Shown piece after piece: positions 26,910-38,499 of a stretch of DNA of 64,000 bases; position 1 is the stretch's first letter, and each line of letters starts with the position of its first letter. Origin of the DNA: Archangiaceae bacterium (GTDB taxonomy: Bacteria > Myxococcota > Myxococcia > Myxococcales > Myxococcaceae); the NCBI GenBank assembly GCA_016714225.1, contig JADJNS010000025.1:62001-126000 (forward strand), given 5' to 3'. Made by a program: the position numbers and the translations under genes. The notes under the pieces were generated by a model that made no database searches, was not told the DNA's origin, and saw nothing but the letters and a program-made list of their open reading frames with translations.

Positions 26910-27748
26910 CAAAAGGCACCTCCCAGACCGACCATCGCACCGCCCGAGGGCAGCGGCGTCAGTGCGGCCGTGACGGTGCTCGGCTTGCCGCCCACCGCGA
27001 ACATCACCACCGCCGCGGCCACCGCCGCGCAGCCCACGCCCACCGCCACCCAGCCGCCGGTCTCCAGGCCGCGGCCGTTCGACACGTGCGTCTGGGCCTC
27101 GGTGGCCGAAATCGCCGACCCGCTGGTGGGAATCGCCTCGAGCTGCCCGCGCGCGCCGACCAGCAGGGCCGCGCCGGCGATCGCCGCCGCCACCCCGACG
27201 GCCGCGGGCACGAACGAGAGCCGCCGCACGCTGAGGCCACCGCCGCTGCTGCCGGGCGAGCCGGCGCTCAGCTGCTTGTTCAGCCGGGTGGCGCCGATCA
27301 GCGCCAGGCGCTGGGCCGCGTTCTCGAGCTCGTCGAGCAGCGCCTCGTCGCTCGAGGCGCGCACCGCGATGGCCTCGATCACCTCGCCGCTGCGCGAAGA
27401 GAGCAGCTTCACGTTGCACTGCAGCGAGCTGGTGAGCGCCGCCACCTCACCCGAGATGATGCCGTCGGCGCCCAGCGCGTTGGCCAGCTCGATGGTGCAG
27501 CCCGAGTCGGAGCAGCCCAGCAGCTGCTTCTGGCGCTCGAGGCCCAGCACCTCGGAGACCGTCTTGGCGGTGGTGACCCGCGCACCGGCGCGTGCCAGCG
27601 CGGCGCCGAGGTGCTCGCTGAAGAAGTTGGCGCGCGAGTCGGGCATGCCGACCGCGCTGAAGCCGGGTATGGCGAGGTGAAGCTGCTCGCCGGCGAGAGA
27701 GGAAGCGCTGAACAGGCAGACCGCGACTCCGACGAAAGGGGCGCGCAC
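26909..27748 (-). CDS. Secreted or membrane protein of unknown function with two C-terminal helices
   Basis: The start GTG 27748 puts a signal peptide (VRAPFVGVAVCLFSASSLAG) at the N-terminus; an open frame extends into the M50 gene but is unlike protein. Residues ~20-150 hold LLGCSDSGCTIELANALGAD and GIISGEVAALTSSLQC, a block I associate with myxobacterial proteins that bind or sense envelope components. Two hydrophobic helices (~190-205, ~235-260) sit near the end. Its stop overlaps the next gene's start. A joint role with that lipoprotein is inferred from the coupling. Confidence 0.62.
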   Translation of the reverse strand: MRAPFVGVAVCLFSASSLAGEQLHLAIPGFSAVGMPDSRANFFSEHLGAALARAGARVTTAKTVSEVLGLERQKQLLGCSDSGCTIELANALGADGIISGEVAALTSSLQCNVKLLSSRSGEVIEAIAVRASSDEALLDELENAAQRLALIGATRLNKQLSAGSPGSSGGGLSVRRLSFVPAAVGVAAAIAGAALLVGARGQLEAIPTSGSAISATEAQTHVSNGRGLETGGWVAVGVGCAAVAAAVVMFAVGGKPSTVTAALTPLPSGGAMVGLGGAF

Positions 27749-27773
27749 GGCCCGCGACTGTACTGCGCGTGCT

Positions 27774-29153
27774 TCAGTTGGGGAGCTGACTTCCGCGCAG
27801 GCCTTCGAGAAACGCCCCGAAGCCGGCGTGTGCGCGCAACGACGACAGCGCGTCGTCATCGAGCGCCCGCTGCAGGTCTGCGAAGCCGTGCTGGGCCGCG
27901 AGGGCCAACAGCCGCAGCGCGTCGTCGGCCCGGTCGGCCCGCGCCCAGAAGCAGGCCGCGTGGTAGGCGTTGGCCGCCGACGGCTCGAAGGCGAAGCGGG
28001 CCTCGGCCACCTTCGCGGCCGAGGCGAAGTCGCCGCGCGCGACCGGCACGCGCTGCGCCGCCTCGAATGCGGCCGGCAGGTGCAGGCCGGGCAGCCGGCG
28101 CGCCTCGCTCTCGCGCCCGAGGCGAATCAGGGCGCCGGCCCACTCGTGCAGCAGGGTGGCGTCGCCGGTGGCGTGGGCGGCCTCTTCCCACAGCGGCACC
28201 GCGCGCGCGTCGTCGCCGATCAGCGAGAACGCCGCGGCCACCGCCTGCGGCGGCACCTGGCCGCCGGGCGTGGCCGAGAAGTGGTCGAGCGCGCGCCGGC
28301 CGAGCCCCAGCTTCAGCGCCAGCCAGCCGGCGAGCAGGTGCACCCGGGCGCGCAGCTCGGGCTGCAGGTCGGCCTCGAGCAGCGGCTCGGCCAGCGCCTG
28401 CGCCTCTTCGAACTTCTCTTCGGCGTAGAGCTCGCGGGCGCGCGCGAAGGCCAGCTCGAGCGGGTGCACCGCCTGGCGCGGCAGCTCGCCGCGGCGAAAG
28501 GCGGCGATCAGCACCGCGGTGTGCAGCACGTAGATGAGCGGGAAGATGCCCAGCGGCGCGCGAAAGGCGAAAGCAGCGGCGGCGAGCGCCACCCCCACGC
28601 CCATGCCGAACACCTGGGCGTAGAGAAAGCCGTCGCGCCCGAACAGCCGCATCGCCACGGCGGTCACCACCCGGCCGCCGTCGAGCGGGTGCAGCGGCAA
28701 GAGGTTCACCACCGCCCAGATGAGGTGCGCCGAGGCCCAGACCAGCAGCGCGTACTCGAGCGCGCCGCCCAGCCGGGCCCGGGCGGCGTAGTACCCGGCC
28801 AGGGCGATGAACCCCAGGGTGATGCCCACGCCGGGGCCGGCCAGGTGCAGGGCCACGTCGCGCTGCCAGGGAATGGTCTCGTTGGGGTTGGGCAGGGTGC
28901 GGCCGGTCAGGCCGATGAGCTGCACCACCGGGCGGTAGCCGAAGGCGCGGCCGGCGAGCGCGTGCCCCAGCTCGTGCAAGAGCAGCGCGCTGCTCACCAG
29001 CACCGCCGAGAGCGCGACCGCCAGGGGGCGCGGCGCGTGCGCGGCCCACCCGGTCGGCTCGATGAGAAAGAACGCTACCAGCGGCATGAAGACGAGGTGG
29101 CTCAGGTGCACCTCGATGGGAACTCCCAACAGCCGCAGCCGCACCATTCGCAC
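27774..29153 (-). CDS. M50-family site-2 protease with C-terminal TPR-like region
   Basis: Of 459 residues, the N-terminal ~230 are membrane-embedded. They carry the zinc site HELGH (residues ~60-64) and a later LHPLDGG motif (~155) supplying the third ligand. The soluble C-terminal half looks like helical repeats (ALAEPLLEADLQPELRARVHLLAG). Site-2 proteases cut membrane-bound regulators such as anti-sigma factors inside the bilayer. Substrates here are unknown, but several membrane anti-sigma-like proteins are in the window. An ATG two codons later is an alternative start. Confidence 0.85.
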   Translation of the reverse strand: MRMVRLRLLGVPIEVHLSHLVFMPLVAFFLIEPTGWAAHAPRPLAVALSAVLVSSALLLHELGHALAGRAFGYRPVVQLIGLTGRTLPNPNETIPWQRDVALHLAGPGVGITLGFIALAGYYAARARLGGALEYALLVWASAHLIWAVVNLLPLHPLDGGRVVTAVAMRLFGRDGFLYAQVFGMGVGVALAAAAFAFRAPLGIFPLIYVLHTAVLIAAFRRGELPRQAVHPLELAFARARELYAEEKFEEAQALAEPLLEADLQPELRARVHLLAGWLALKLGLGRRALDHFSATPGGQVPPQAVAAAFSLIGDDARAVPLWEEAAHATGDATLLHEWAGALIRLGRESEARRLPGLHLPAAFEAAQRVPVARGDFASAAKVAEARFAFEPSAANAYHAACFWARADRADDALRLLALAAQHGFADLQRALDDDALSSLRAHAGFGAFLEGLRGSQLPN

Positions 29154-29169
29154 GCGACGGTAGCGCGGA

Positions 29170-31784
<2,615 letters not shown>

Positions 31785-31788
<4 letters not shown>

Positions 31789-32561
31789 GGCGTGCTCGCC
31801 GCCAGCTGCCTGCGAATGCTCACGTCGAGGCCGCTGACCAGGTGCTTCACCAGGCTCTGGGCCTCGGTGGTGGCGCCGTTGAGCGCGTTGGTGAGCGCCA
31901 TCATGGTGCGCTCGCGCAGGGCCTGGTTGATTCGCTGAATCCACCTCGCGGCGGTGGCGCGGTGAATGCCGTAGAGCGCGGCGATCTGATCGATGCTGGC
32001 GCGCTCGCACAGGTGCAGCTTGAGCACCGCGCGCTCGCGCGACGAGATGCTGTTGAAGGCCTGGTCGAACGCGCTGCGAAAGGCCGGCCCGTGCTGCGCC
32101 TTCAGGGTCTGCAGCTCGGGGCTCTGGGGCGCGATGCGCTCGTCGAGCGCGTGGTTCTTCTCGGCGGTGGCGCGGCGCTGCAGGTCGAGCGCGAGGCGCA
32201 CCGCGGCGGCGCGCACCCAGCCTTCGAGCGAGCCCAGGCCGACGTAGTCGAGAATGCGCGCCGGCGGGCCGACGAAGAAGCGCACCCGCAGCTGCTGGCG
32301 AATTTCGTCGGTGAGGTTGCCGCTCGAGTCGAGGTGGCGCAGCGCGGGCCGCACCACCGCGAGGTACTTCTTCTCGAAGTGCTCGAGCGCCGCGGCGTCG
32401 CCCTGGCCGCAGGCGAAGGCGAGGAACAGCTCTGGCCAGGCCTGGGTGCGCTCGGCGCGACCCTGCAGCGCCAGAAAGCGCGCGAACGCGTCGACGTCGA
32501 CGCGAACCATGGGGAACTGGGCTTCTCCGGCTTTCACGGCGTCGAGGGCGAGGTTTCTCAT
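31785..32561 (-). CDS. Sigma-70 family sigma factor of the Myxococcales-specific group
   Basis: The 258-aa protein is larger than usual ECF factors. An N-terminal extension of ~70 residues precedes region 2 (LEHFEKKYLAVVRPALRHLD, LGSLEGWVRAAAVRLALDL). Region 4 is SSRERAVLKLHLCERASIDQIAALYGIHRATAARWIQ. The spacing matches the sigma-70 group described only in Myxococcales (TIGR03001-type, from memory). It is translationally coupled to the zinc-finger kinase, a pairing in which the kinase replaces a classic anti-sigma factor. The repeats at 32711-32797 lie upstream. Confidence 0.85.
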
Positions 32562-32710
32562 CGTATGGGAGTCTTCGACCGGGTGTCGCCCGCAGGATAC
32601 AGGGCGGGCTGTCGGAGACCGTTACAGTTTCAATGCAATTCTCGGGGCGCTTTGCGGCGGCTGAGGCCGTGGTTTCGGTCGGTTGTGGCCGAGGCCTCTC
32701 GCGCAGCGGG

Positions 32711-32797
32711 TTTGGCAAATTCGACAGAAATGGCCGCGACCGCGTTTTGCCAAGTGTGATGACATGCGCTGCGAACGCGACCGCGGCCATTTTTTTT
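32711..32797. repeat. Nested inverted repeats and T8 run upstream of the sigma/kinase operon
   Basis: AAATGGCCGCG (32728-32738) pairs with CGCGGCCATTT (32782-32792), which is followed directly by the rest of an eight-T run (32790-32797). A second repeat TTGGCAAA/TTTGCCAA (32712-32719, 32746-32753) overlaps it. On the plus strand this looks like an intrinsic terminator, but no plus-strand gene ends here. It may instead be an operator or an antisense-RNA end. Confidence 0.5.
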
Positions 32798-32808
32798 GCG
32801 CGCGGCCT

Positions 32809-33762
32809 TCAGTGCCCGGCGGTGCCCGACGCCCAGAGCGCGGTGTTGCCCTGGTAGAGCACGAGGTTGCCGTCGTCTTGCACCGCGAGCACCGCGCCGT
32901 CGTGACCGAAGGTCCAGGTGTGCCAGACCGGCGCGCCGCCTGCGTAGAGCACGAAGTTGCCGTCGGTCTGCATCACCGCGGTGTCGGCGCCGCTGCCCAC
33001 GGTGCCGCTGGCCCACAGCGGGGTGGCGCCGTCTTGGTACAGCACCAGGTTGCCGTCTGACTGCAGGAGCAGGTTGAAGCGGCCGTCGCACGAGCTGCGC
33101 GCGCCGTCGACGCCGAGCGCTTCGCCAGCGGCGAGCACTCCGCAGCCGGCGGGAGGAGGCGGGGGCGGAGGAGCCGGGGGCTGGCACGCGGTGGGCGAGG
33201 TCGCCACCAAAAGCCCGAGCGGGTTGATGTCGTTGTAGTAGCCGCCGTTGGGCGAGACGTTGAAGTGCAGGTGGGTCGCCGAGGTGCCGGTGTGGCCCAT
33301 GTAGCCGAGCAGCTGGCCGGCCGACACGGCTTCACCGGCGTGCACCACCGCCTGGTCGAGGTGGCCGTAGTAGTACTCCCAGCCGCAGGCGTCGCGCACG
33401 CGCACCCGAATGCCCGAGGTCGAGCTGACCACGCCGACCGCGACCACCACGCCGTCGCTCACCGCCTGAAGCGGCGCGCGGAAGAAGGCGAACACGTCGA
33501 TGCCGTGGTGCGCTCCGCCCCAGTCCGAGTTGGCGTGCTGATCAGGGCAGCTGATGGCGCAGCCTCCGGTGCAGCTCTGCGGGTCGTAGCCGATGTTGTG
33601 CTCTGCCGCGACCGGGAACACCACCATCGACGGGTCGCAGGTCACGCTCTGGCTGGCGCTGGCCTGCTCGCTAGTCTCAGGCGATTCGATGGGGGCCGAC
33701 GACGGGGGCGCTTCGACACCGCACGCGCACAGCGCGAGCGACAGGGCAAGGCATCTCCACAT
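32809..33762 (-). CDS. M23 metallopeptidase lipoprotein with bulb-type (mannose-binding) lectin domain
   Basis: ATG 33762 gives a 317-aa lipoprotein (MWRCLALSLALCACG). A LytM/M23 peptidase domain spans ~45-185 with zinc ligands in HHGIDVF and HLHF plus YYGHL. After a proline run comes a beta-prism lectin (~200-317) with three QxDGNxVLY sites: LLQSDGNLVLY, VMQTDGNFVLY and VQDDGNLVLY. M23 enzymes cut peptidoglycan cross-links. The lectin would target mannose-type glycans, which fits attack on other cells' envelopes or self-remodelling (inference). A GGAG ribosome-binding site precedes the start. Confidence 0.88.
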   Translation of the reverse strand: MWRCLALSLALCACGVEAPPSSAPIESPETSEQASASQSVTCDPSMVVFPVAAEHNIGYDPQSCTGGCAISCPDQHANSDWGGAHHGIDVFAFFRAPLQAVSDGVVVAVGVVSSTSGIRVRVRDACGWEYYYGHLDQAVVHAGEAVSAGQLLGYMGHTGTSATHLHFNVSPNGGYYNDINPLGLLVATSPTACQPPAPPPPPPPAGCGVLAAGEALGVDGARSSCDGRFNLLLQSDGNLVLYQDGATPLWASGTVGSGADTAVMQTDGNFVLYAGGAPVWHTWTFGHDGAVLAVQDDGNLVLYQGNTALWASGTAGH

Positions 33763-33849
33763 GAGGGACTCCGGGCTTCCCCTTTGAACCAGCTGCAGCG
33801 GCAAGACGCGGCCCCCGAAAACCGTCGCACCGCCGCGCGAGAAGGTGCG

Positions 33850-34560
33850 ATGACCGGGCGCATGCGGTGGCTGATTCTCGCGCTGTGCTGTGGCTGCGTG
33901 TCGTACGCGCCCCCACCCGCCTGTGATGCGGGGGCCACCTGCCCGGCGTGGGAGTGCGCGTGCGGGGCCGGCACCGCGGGAGCGCGGGCCTGCGTGCGCG
34001 GGCGCTGCGCGGTGGCCGAAGACGTGTGTCACGACGCGTGCGCCGACGCCGGCTCGTGCTGGCAGGGGCGCGCCACCGGAGGGTGGAAGAACGGGAACTC
34101 GGTGGGGCAGACCGAGTGCCTGGCGAAGGCGAAGTGCGGCGACGACGACTTCGCCGACCTGGGCGCGCCGTGCGCCTCGGTGAACGACTGCCAGTCGGGG
34201 CTGTGCCTGGGCTCGAGCGCGTCGTTCATCTGCGTGAAGGCCTGCACCGACACCGCGCAGTGCCCCGCGGGCTGGGTGTGCGGCAGCACCAGCAGCGGCG
34301 CGCGGACCTGCTTCCTCGGCGCGCCCGAGCACCAGGGGGTGCCCATCTCGACCAACAACTCGTGCGCGCAGGTCGGCTTCGACGACATCGGCATGAGCTG
34401 CCAGGCGGGCAGCCAGTGCCAATCGCGGGTGTGCTTCGGCAACGCCACCGCCGGCTTCTTCTGCAGCCGCCGCTGCAACGACGACTCGCTGTGCTCGGCC
34501 GGCTTTCACTGCGTCACCTCGGCCGCCGACTCGGCCCGCTTCTGCGAGAAGGCCGAGTAG
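33850..34560 (+). CDS. Cys-rich lipoprotein
   Basis: The 236-aa product has a lipoprotein signal MTGRMRWLILALCCGC (lipobox LCCGC region) and about 30 cysteines in spaced pairs (CDAGATCPAWECACG, CASVNDCQSGLCLG, CSRRCNDDSLCSAG). The CxxxxxC-x-SGxC units resemble those in the tandem lipoproteins at 18.9-22.1 kb and the protease tail. No catalytic motif is seen. It ends 16 bases from the convergent beta-helix gene. Confidence 0.75.
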   Translation: MTGRMRWLILALCCGCVSYAPPPACDAGATCPAWECACGAGTAGARACVRGRCAVAEDVCHDACADAGSCWQGRATGGWKNGNSVGQTECLAKAKCGDDDFADLGAPCASVNDCQSGLCLGSSASFICVKACTDTAQCPAGWVCGSTSSGARTCFLGAPEHQGVPISTNNSCAQVGFDDIGMSCQAGSQCQSRVCFGNATAGFFCSRRCNDDSLCSAGFHCVTSAADSARFCEKAE

Positions 34561-34576
34561 GCGCCCGAGTGACGTG

Positions 34577-36163
34577 TCAGTTGGCGGGGGGCAAGACCGC
34601 GCCGTTGTCCCACCGGTTGCCCACCCAGCGATTGCCCGGTCGCGTGATGTCGAAGTCGGTGATGGGGAAGTAGTAGCCGCACTTGCCGCTCGACTGGTAG
34701 CTGCTGCTGCGCTGGAAGACGTTGTCGATGAACGCGATGTTCGCCGCCTGGTTGCCGTAGGGCTTCGCGCCGTCGTCGCCGCTCGAGCCGCCGTACGCAC
34801 AGGCGCCGCCGGTCGTCGCGAGGAACAGGTTTCGCTCGATGGTGTTGTTGCGAATCGGGGCGAAGTCGCCGTAGCCGGTGAGGTCGGCCGAGCAACCCGC
34901 GTCGGGAGGAACCTCGGGAGCGTCACAGCGAATGGAGTTGTGCCGGAGAATGGAGCCGTCACCCATTCGGATGCCCGACTCGTGTGCCCGGCCGGTCGGG
35001 TCGCGCGCCTGGCCGTGGACCCACGAGTCCTGAACGGTGCAGTCGTACTCGCACCAGATGCCGCGAATGCCGCCGTAGGTGTGCACCCGGGTCGCGACGA
35101 AGTGGCTCTTGCCGATGGCGCTCGCGCAGTCGTTGATGTTGCCCTGGGTGCTGCCGGCGTCGATCTCGCTGTCGGTGATGGTGAACGAGTACGCGGGGCC
35201 GGGGTCATCGATCCACACCGAGCCGTTGATCTTCGAGTTGGTGATGACCACGTTCTTCGCTCGGATTTCGAGACGGCAGTTCACCGTCTTGCGATCGATG
35301 ACGGTGTCGTTCTGCGTGATGGTGCACGGCCCGGTGTACGGAGTCAGCACCGTGCCGCTCGGCACGCCGGTGTTCGCCTCGGACGGCCAGCAGCCGCCCC
35401 ACGGGTCGGGGCCGCCCGGCGTGTTCGGCACAGCCGACGGGCAGGCCCCCGGGGTGCCGGCATCAGGCCGGGTGCCCGCGTCGGGAGTCGGGGGCGGGGC
35501 TCCGGCGTCGGGCGTCGAGGGCGGGGTGCCCGCATCGGCAGGCGAGGGCTGCGCCCCCGCATCGGGCTCGTCCCTCAAGAACAACACGTCGACGTAGTAG
35601 TTCGACGACTCCCAGGTCGAGGTGGGGAACCCCGGCGACGGGCCGTAGCGGTAGACGCCGTTGCCGCCGGCCTCGCCGTTCTTCAACCCATACAGCGACC
35701 CGCGCGCGTGGCCCCTCGAAGCGAAGAAGCCGTTGTCACCGGCGTAGCGCCCCAGCGGCGCGAAGTAGCTCGCGACGTAGACGGTGTTCGGCGAGATTCG
35801 AATGGGGGCGCCGAAGCGGGCCGTCTGCCAGCCGCTGGTACCCTCGTTCGAGAACGTCACCGTGCCGAGCAGCTGCCCGCTCGCGGTCCACAGGTGGCCG
35901 GTGTGCGTTCCTCCATTCGCGGGGCCGCCCTTGTAGAAGCGCAGGCCGGTCACCTGCCCCGGCGCCGACGCCCTGAACTTGAGGCCGACCTCGACGGCCG
36001 CGCCGTCGGGGTCGAGCGGGTGAGCGGGGGTTCTCTGCCCGAAGAGCGAGTGCTCCACCCGCAGCTCGCCGGAGACGAGGTCGGGCTCCACTTCCGGTTC
36101 CGGCGAGCAGCCGCCGATGAGCATCAGCATGGTGAGGCAGGACAACTGTTTGGTGAGTCGCAA
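34577..36163 (-). CDS. Lipoprotein with DUF4082-like domain and parallel beta-helix
   Basis: The likely start is TTG 36163, seven bases after GAGGAGGAG, because the signal (LTKQLSCLTMLMLIGGC) follows directly. Of 528 aa, residues ~35-190 match DUF4082-like domains (GLKFRASAPGQVTGLRFYKG, FSNEGTSGWQTARF). A Pro/Asp/Ala-rich linker with DAG-TPP repeats spans ~195-235. A right-handed beta-helix (~265-520) has rung motifs such as NVVITNSKINGSVWI and NNTIERNLFLATT. Such folds bind or cleave polysaccharides. No lyase catalytic residues were identified, so adhesion is equally possible. Confidence 0.78.
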   Translation of the reverse strand: MRLTKQLSCLTMLMLIGGCSPEPEVEPDLVSGELRVEHSLFGQRTPAHPLDPDGAAVEVGLKFRASAPGQVTGLRFYKGGPANGGTHTGHLWTASGQLLGTVTFSNEGTSGWQTARFGAPIRISPNTVYVASYFAPLGRYAGDNGFFASRGHARGSLYGLKNGEAGGNGVYRYGPSPGFPTSTWESSNYYVDVLFLRDEPDAGAQPSPADAGTPPSTPDAGAPPPTPDAGTRPDAGTPGACPSAVPNTPGGPDPWGGCWPSEANTGVPSGTVLTPYTGPCTITQNDTVIDRKTVNCRLEIRAKNVVITNSKINGSVWIDDPGPAYSFTITDSEIDAGSTQGNINDCASAIGKSHFVATRVHTYGGIRGIWCEYDCTVQDSWVHGQARDPTGRAHESGIRMGDGSILRHNSIRCDAPEVPPDAGCSADLTGYGDFAPIRNNTIERNLFLATTGGACAYGGSSGDDGAKPYGNQAANIAFIDNVFQRSSSYQSSGKCGYYFPITDFDITRPGNRWVGNRWDNGAVLPPAN

Positions 36164-36341
36164 GCGCTCCTCCTCGAGCAGGTGCAGAGAGCCTTCGCGC
36201 AGTGCAACGGGAGCACCAGCGCGCGGCCGTGGAGTGGCGGCGGCTTGCGCCGGGGCTGTCAACGCGCGGTTGACGCGTGGGGGGCGCGACACCCCACTCG
36301 TACGGCCAGACTCGGCGCGCGGCTTCTGTTAGAGGCGGGCC

Positions 36342-37415
36342 GTGCTTCCGATCGGCCCGTACACCTTGCGCAACCGGTGGATTCTCGCGCCGATGGCGGG
36401 CGTGAGCGAGATGCCGTTTCGGGTGCTGGCCTTCCAGATGGGCGCGGCGCTGTGCCCCACCGAGCTGGTCTCGGCGCAAGGGCTGATGCGGCTGTCGGCG
36501 CGCACCATGCGCTACCTGCGCCACGACTCGGCGGTCGAGCAGCCCTACTCGCTGCAGATCTTCGGCGGTGAGCCCGAGGTGATGGCCAAGGCGGCGGTGG
36601 TCGCCAAAGAGCAGGGCGCGCAGATCATCGACATCAACATGGGCTGCCCGGTGAAGAAGGTCACCAAGACCGGCGCGGGCTCGGGCCTGATGTGCGACCC
36701 GCCGCGCGCGGGCGAGCTGGTGCGCCTGATTCGCGAAGCGACCGGGCTGCCGGTCACCGCCAAGATTCGCGCCGGGTGGGACCACGCGAACAAGAACTTC
36801 CTGCAGATGGCCGACGTGCTCGGCGCCGCGGGCGTGAAGGCGCTGGCGATTCACCCGCGCACCCGCGCGCAGGGCTACAGCGGCCAGGCCGACTGGTCGT
36901 GCATCACCGCGCTGAAAGCGCACGTGGGCTCGGCCTTCCCCGTCATCGGCAACGGCGACGTGAAGACGGTGGCCGACGCGCACCGCATGCTCGAGACCAC
37001 CGGCTGCGACTACGTGATGATCGGCCGCGGCGCGCTGGGCAACCCCTGGCTGTTCCGCCAGCTGGGCGGCGGCGAGGGGCCGAGCCCCGAAGAGCGCTGC
37101 CGGGTGGTGATGGACCACTTCCAGAAGCACGTCGAGTTCGTGCTGCGCGACTTCCGCCCGCGGCGGCCCGAAGAGGCCACCCCCGAGGGCCTGAAGCGCC
37201 ACGCCGAGAGCACTGCGGTGCACACCTTTCACAAGCACCTGGGCTGGTACGCCCACGGCCTGGTGCACGCCTCGGTGTTTCGCGCCGAGGTGAACAAGCT
37301 CGAGACGGTGAGCGACGTGCTCGACGCCTGCGAGCGGTTCTTTCATCAGGCGCAGCTCGACGCACGCGCCGCCGAAGAGGAATACGACGTCGACTACCGG
37401 CAGGCCCTGGGGTGA
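36342..37415 (+). CDS. dusB: tRNA-dihydrouridine synthase, DusB type
   Basis: The 357-aa protein starts with GTG. It is a TIM-barrel flavoenzyme that reduces specific tRNA uridines to dihydrouridine. Family signatures are APMAGVSEMPFR (FMN binding), MGCPVKKVTKTGAGSGLM with the catalytic Cys, TAKIRAGWD, IHPRTRAQGYSG, VIGNGDV and MIGRGALGNPW. It leads a tight operon with the cupin, a membrane protein and an Omp85-like barrel. Its stop overlaps an alternative GTG of the cupin gene. Confidence 0.93.
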   Translation: MLPIGPYTLRNRWILAPMAGVSEMPFRVLAFQMGAALCPTELVSAQGLMRLSARTMRYLRHDSAVEQPYSLQIFGGEPEVMAKAAVVAKEQGAQIIDINMGCPVKKVTKTGAGSGLMCDPPRAGELVRLIREATGLPVTAKIRAGWDHANKNFLQMADVLGAAGVKALAIHPRTRAQGYSGQADWSCITALKAHVGSAFPVIGNGDVKTVADAHRMLETTGCDYVMIGRGALGNPWLFRQLGGGEGPSPEERCRVVMDHFQKHVEFVLRDFRPRRPEEATPEGLKRHAESTAVHTFHKHLGWYAHGLVHASVFRAEVNKLETVSDVLDACERFFHQAQLDARAAEEEYDVDYRQALG

Positions 37416-37420
37416 ACGGC

Positions 37421-37783
37421 ATGGCGTACGACATTCACGAAGACATCAAGTACAAGAGCCTCGAGGTGCTCGACGCGGGCAAGCTCGCCGACGAGTGCCA
37501 GGTGCCGTGGTGGAACCAGTCGCTCGCGGTGGTGAACGACTCGGTGGCGCGGCTCGGTGTGTTCCACGGCGAGTTTCACTGGCACAAGCACGACAAGGAA
37601 GACGAGCTGTTCTTCGTGCTCGAGGGCAAGCTCTTGCTCGACCTCGAGGGCAAGCCCACCGCCGAGCTCTTGCCCCGCCAGGGCATGGTGGTGCCCAAGG
37701 GCGTGGTGCACCGCACCCGCGCTCCGACGCGCACCGTGGTGCTGATGGTGGAAGCGGCGGGCGTGAAGCCCACGGGCGACTGA
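37421..37783 (+). CDS. Single-domain cupin protein
   Basis: The 120-aa protein has one cupin fold. Its metal-site motif 1 is FHWHKHDKEDELFFVLEG (two His in HKH, one Glu), and motif 2 GMVVPKGVVHRTRAP supplies the last His. It may bind a metal and small ligand or act as a mannose-6-phosphate isomerase-like enzyme; the substrate is unknown. ATG 37421 sits behind GGGGTGA. GTG 37412, overlapping the dusB stop, is an alternative start. Its own TGA overlaps the next ATG (TGATG). Confidence 0.85.
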   Translation: MAYDIHEDIKYKSLEVLDAGKLADECQVPWWNQSLAVVNDSVARLGVFHGEFHWHKHDKEDELFFVLEGKLLLDLEGKPTAELLPRQGMVVPKGVVHRTRAPTRTVVLMVEAAGVKPTGD

Positions 37784-38493
37784 TGTTCCTGCTCGTCTAC
37801 TTGCGAATGTACGGCCACTGCGTGGCGCAGGCCTTCAAGGGCCTGGCCAAGAACTGGTGGACGCTGCTGTTGCCGGTGGTGCTGTTCGTCGGCTTTCAGC
37901 TGCTCGCCGGCGTGCTGGCGCGGGGCGGCTTCATGGGCGGCTTCATCGCCGGCCTGGTGCTCGACGCGGTCTTGAGCTGCTACCTCTACTTCGTCGCCGG
38001 CACGGTGGCGCTGCAGAAGATGACCTTGAGCGAGCTGAAGAAGAGCTTCCTGGTCTACTTCTGGAGCGTCATCGGCCTGTTCTTCGTCATCTGGGTGGCG
38101 AACCTGGCGCTCGGCTTCGTGATGGCGGCGAACCCGCGTGGCCGCACCATCATCACCGCGCTCAACCTGCTGGCGCTGGTGGTGCTCAACCCCGCGCCCG
38201 AGGTCATCTACACCAAGGGCACCCGCGGCGGCATGGACACCATCGGCACCTGCCTCAAGTTCCTGCAGGAGAGCTGGATCGAGTGGTTCCTCCCCAACCT
38301 GGCCATCGGCGCGGGGCTGTGGTTCCTCTACTCCGAGGTGATGTGGCGCCTGCCCGGCGGCCTGCAGCTGCTGCTCGCGCTGGGCGCCGGCTCGCTCTTC
38401 CACATCGTGATGCTGTTCCGCGGGCACCTCTTTCAAGCGCTCGACGGCAGCACCCACCGGCAGCGCATGTTCCGCTACCGCAACGCCGAGTGA
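37783..38493 (+). CDS. Polytopic inner-membrane protein of unknown function
   Basis: The 236-aa protein has about six hydrophobic segments (WWTLLLPVVLFVGFQLLAGV, FWSVIGLFFVIWVANLALG, ALNLLALVVLNPAPEVIY). The short soluble C-terminus ends in basic residues (HRQRMFRYRNAE). The first segment (YLRMYGHCVAQAFKGLAKNW) is amphipathic. I do not recognise the family. It is translationally coupled to the cupin upstream and 6 bases from the barrel gene downstream, so it probably serves the same envelope process. Confidence 0.7.
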   Translation: MFLLVYLRMYGHCVAQAFKGLAKNWWTLLLPVVLFVGFQLLAGVLARGGFMGGFIAGLVLDAVLSCYLYFVAGTVALQKMTLSELKKSFLVYFWSVIGLFFVIWVANLALGFVMAANPRGRTIITALNLLALVVLNPAPEVIYTKGTRGGMDTIGTCLKFLQESWIEWFLPNLAIGAGLWFLYSEVMWRLPGGLQLLLALGAGSLFHIVMLFRGHLFQALDGSTHRQRMFRYRNAE

Positions 38494-38499
38494 CGCGCA

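Noticed and set aside
33265..33849. N-terminal extension of the Cys-rich lipoprotein gene
   Set aside because: It lies antisense to the M23-lectin gene, and a proper lipoprotein signal starts at 33850.
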